Assembly: GCF_025371035.1 (NCBI RefSeq)
Contig: NZ_JANZXB010000005.1
Coordinates: 62,001 to 126,000 of the forward strand
Direction of reading: 5' to 3'
Length of the DNA stretch: 64,000 bases
DNA from: Sphingomonas sp. LC-1
GTDB lineage: Bacteria > Pseudomonadota > Alphaproteobacteria > Sphingomonadales > Sphingomonadaceae
Shown in pieces: positions 61,356 to 64,000 of the stretch (its first letter is position 1; each line of letters begins with the position of its first letter). A program made the translations under genes and the position numbers. The notes under the pieces were generated by a model. It did not search any database, had not been told where the DNA came from, and saw only the letters and a list, made by a program, of their open reading frames with translations.

Positions 61356-62624
61356 ATGAACGAACACGGACATCGGACCGTCGAGGCGCATGAGATGCCA
61401 CTCGCGCTTCGAAAAGGAACGGCGGATTACCGCCGCCTCACCCTTGCCATGCTCTTTGCCGGCTTTGCGACATTCTCAACGCTCTACGCGGTGCAGCCCT
61501 TGCTGCCCGAACTCGCGAGCCATTTTCGCCTCAGTGCCGAAGCCGCCTCGCTGGCCGTCTCGATGGCGACCGGGCCGCTCGCCCTCGGTATCCTGGTCGC
61601 CGGGGCCATTTCCGATCGAATGGGGCGTCGATCGCTGATGACCGCCGCGATGATGGCAGCCGCGATCCTGACCCTTGCCACCGCAGTCGCGCCGGGCTGG
61701 TATGCCCTGCTGGCGCTCAGGCTGCTGGCCGGGCTTGCACTCGCGGGCGTTCCCGCCGTCGCCATGGCCTATGTCGCCGAGGAAGTGGATGCGGCGTCGA
61801 TCGGATCGGCCATGGGGCTGTATATCGCGGGCAGCGCGCTGGGCGGAATGGGGGGGCGGCTGGTTGCCAGCCTGGTCGCGGCGGTGGCGGATTGGCGTTG
61901 GGCAATCGGGGCCGTGGGTCTGGCTGGCCTTGCGATGGCAGAGGCTTTTCGCCGATTGGCCCCTGTCTCCCGCCGGTTCGTACCGGGCGAGGCGGACTGG
62001 CTGTCTCTGCCGCGCGGCGCGATGACGTTGTTTCGCGATCCTGCCCTGCGCCTGCTCTATGCCGAGAGCTTCCTGCTCATGGGCATTTTCGTGACCATCT
62101 ACAATTATGCCGGTTTCCATCTGATCGCGCCGCCCTATGGACTGGGGCAGGCAACGGTCGGCGCCATATTCCTCCTTTATATTCTCGGTTCGGTAAGTTC
62201 GAGCCTGTTCGGCGGACTGGCGGGCAAGGTCGGCCGCCGCCGGATATTCTGGCTTCCCACGACCCTGTTGATCGCGGGTGTCGGTCTGACGCTGGCCAGC
62301 CCGCTCTGGGCGATCGTTGCAGGCATCGCCATCGCAACGGTCGGCTTCTTCGGCGCCCACTCGATCGCGAGCGCCTGGGTCGGGCGACGGGGTGGTGCGC
62401 GACGCGGACAGGCGGCGGCTTGGTATCTGTTCTTCTATTATATGGGATCGAGCGTGCTCGGCTCCGCAGGGGGGATCGCCTGGACCCGCATGGGCTGGCC
62501 CGGTGTCGTTGGTTTCTGCATCGCTCTGGGCGCACTGGCGATCGCGGGCAGCCTTTTGCTGGTCTTCGTTCGCCCCCTGGCGGTCGAGCCCGGCCCGGCC
62601 GCGGTGGTTCCACCCCAGGCCTGA
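61356..62624 (+). CDS. MFS transporter, YnfM-like
   Basis: 422 residues; an ATG seven codons earlier is possible. Twelve membrane helices are predicted by hydrophobicity. Motif A-type loops are seen (ISDRMGRRSLM after helix 2, AGKVGRRRIFW after helix 8). The opening (FATFSTLYAVQPLLPELASHFRLS) is that of the YnfM/AraJ drug or sugar efflux group. The substrate is unknown. It is divergent from the PAP2 gene and 132 bp before the sulfatase. Confidence 0.85.
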   Translation: MNEHGHRTVEAHEMPLALRKGTADYRRLTLAMLFAGFATFSTLYAVQPLLPELASHFRLSAEAASLAVSMATGPLALGILVAGAISDRMGRRSLMTAAMMAAAILTLATAVAPGWYALLALRLLAGLALAGVPAVAMAYVAEEVDAASIGSAMGLYIAGSALGGMGGRLVASLVAAVADWRWAIGAVGLAGLAMAEAFRRLAPVSRRFVPGEADWLSLPRGAMTLFRDPALRLLYAESFLLMGIFVTIYNYAGFHLIAPPYGLGQATVGAIFLLYILGSVSSSLFGGLAGKVGRRRIFWLPTTLLIAGVGLTLASPLWAIVAGIAIATVGFFGAHSIASAWVGRRGGARRGQAAAWYLFFYYMGSSVLGSAGGIAWTRMGWPGVVGFCIALGALAIAGSLLLVFVRPLAVEPGPAAVVPPQA

Positions 62625-62678
62625 GGAACGGTCTAAGCTCGCCGGAAACGAAAGAAGTAAATCCTATCTAATCAGTAG

Positions 62679-64000
<1,322 letters not shown>

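Overview
The window looks like a chromosomal segment of a high-GC alphaproteobacterium of the Sphingomonadales, most likely a Sphingomonas-type organism. The pointers are two TonB-dependent receptors with VTGSR-type plugs, an OprO/P-type porin, an HRXXN histidine kinase, promoter sequences matching the alphaproteobacterial sigma-EcfG consensus, and very tight operons with 4-base ATGA/GTGA overlaps. No rRNA, tRNA or CRISPR array was seen. This identification is inference from gene content; no database was searched.

Layout. 1-3.8 kb: a TctD/TctE-like two-component system divergent from a solute-binding protein plus porin operon. 3.9-5.1 kb: a HAD phosphatase beside a decayed IS3-family element. 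5.2-7.7 kb: a CPA1 antiporter coupled to an OmpA-type lipoprotein. 8.1-11.1 kb: a three-gene TadE/TadG cassette. 11.4-16.6 kb: a type-I-secretion-like operon (ABC, HlyD, TolC) whose ABC protein has lost every ATPase motif, divergent from a LysR regulator that resembles OxyR without its cysteines. 16.7-24.2 kb: a stress and redox-looking block with two zinc alcohol dehydrogenases, an SRPBCC protein, a Crp/Fnr regulator, a PAS-pseudoreceiver-LuxR regulator, a small membrane protein and an HRXXN kinase. A CCTAGGGAT element lies exactly 63 nt before the start codon of both the crp-like gene and the second dehydrogenase. 24.5-29.9 kb: two large divergent fusion proteins (GH1 with a decayed RmlD-like domain; glycosyltransferase with UDP-galactopyranose mutase), both behind sigma-EcfG-like promoters, followed by an ATP-grasp TupA-like protein.

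29.9-35.8 kb: C2 metabolism (GNAT protein, acetyl-CoA hydrolase/CoA-transferase, AdhP, AldB-type aldehyde dehydrogenase) with a divergent AcoR-like regulator that lacks the AAA+ domain, and a perfect TGTCGCAA palindrome between them. 36.1-38.5 kb: an FtsX-type permease interrupted by one in-frame TAG. 38.9-41.9 kb: a 1000-residue TonB-dependent receptor. 42.2-50.4 kb: an FKBP isomerase, a YaiI-type protein, and a membrane operon DUF4129-DUF4350-MoxR-DUF58-SpoIIM-RDD with a divergent membrane protein. 50.4-64 kb: a glycan-use region with a CE2-like esterase, GH3, GH92, a TonB receptor, a YdcF-like protein, a PAP2 phosphatase, an MFS exporter and a sulfatase that runs off the end.

The most interesting candidates are the dead-ATPase ABC/HlyD/TolC operon with its cysteine-free OxyR-like partner, and the 16.7-29 kb block, where a shared operator and general-stress promoters may tie dehydrogenases, regulators and fused glycan enzymes into one programme.
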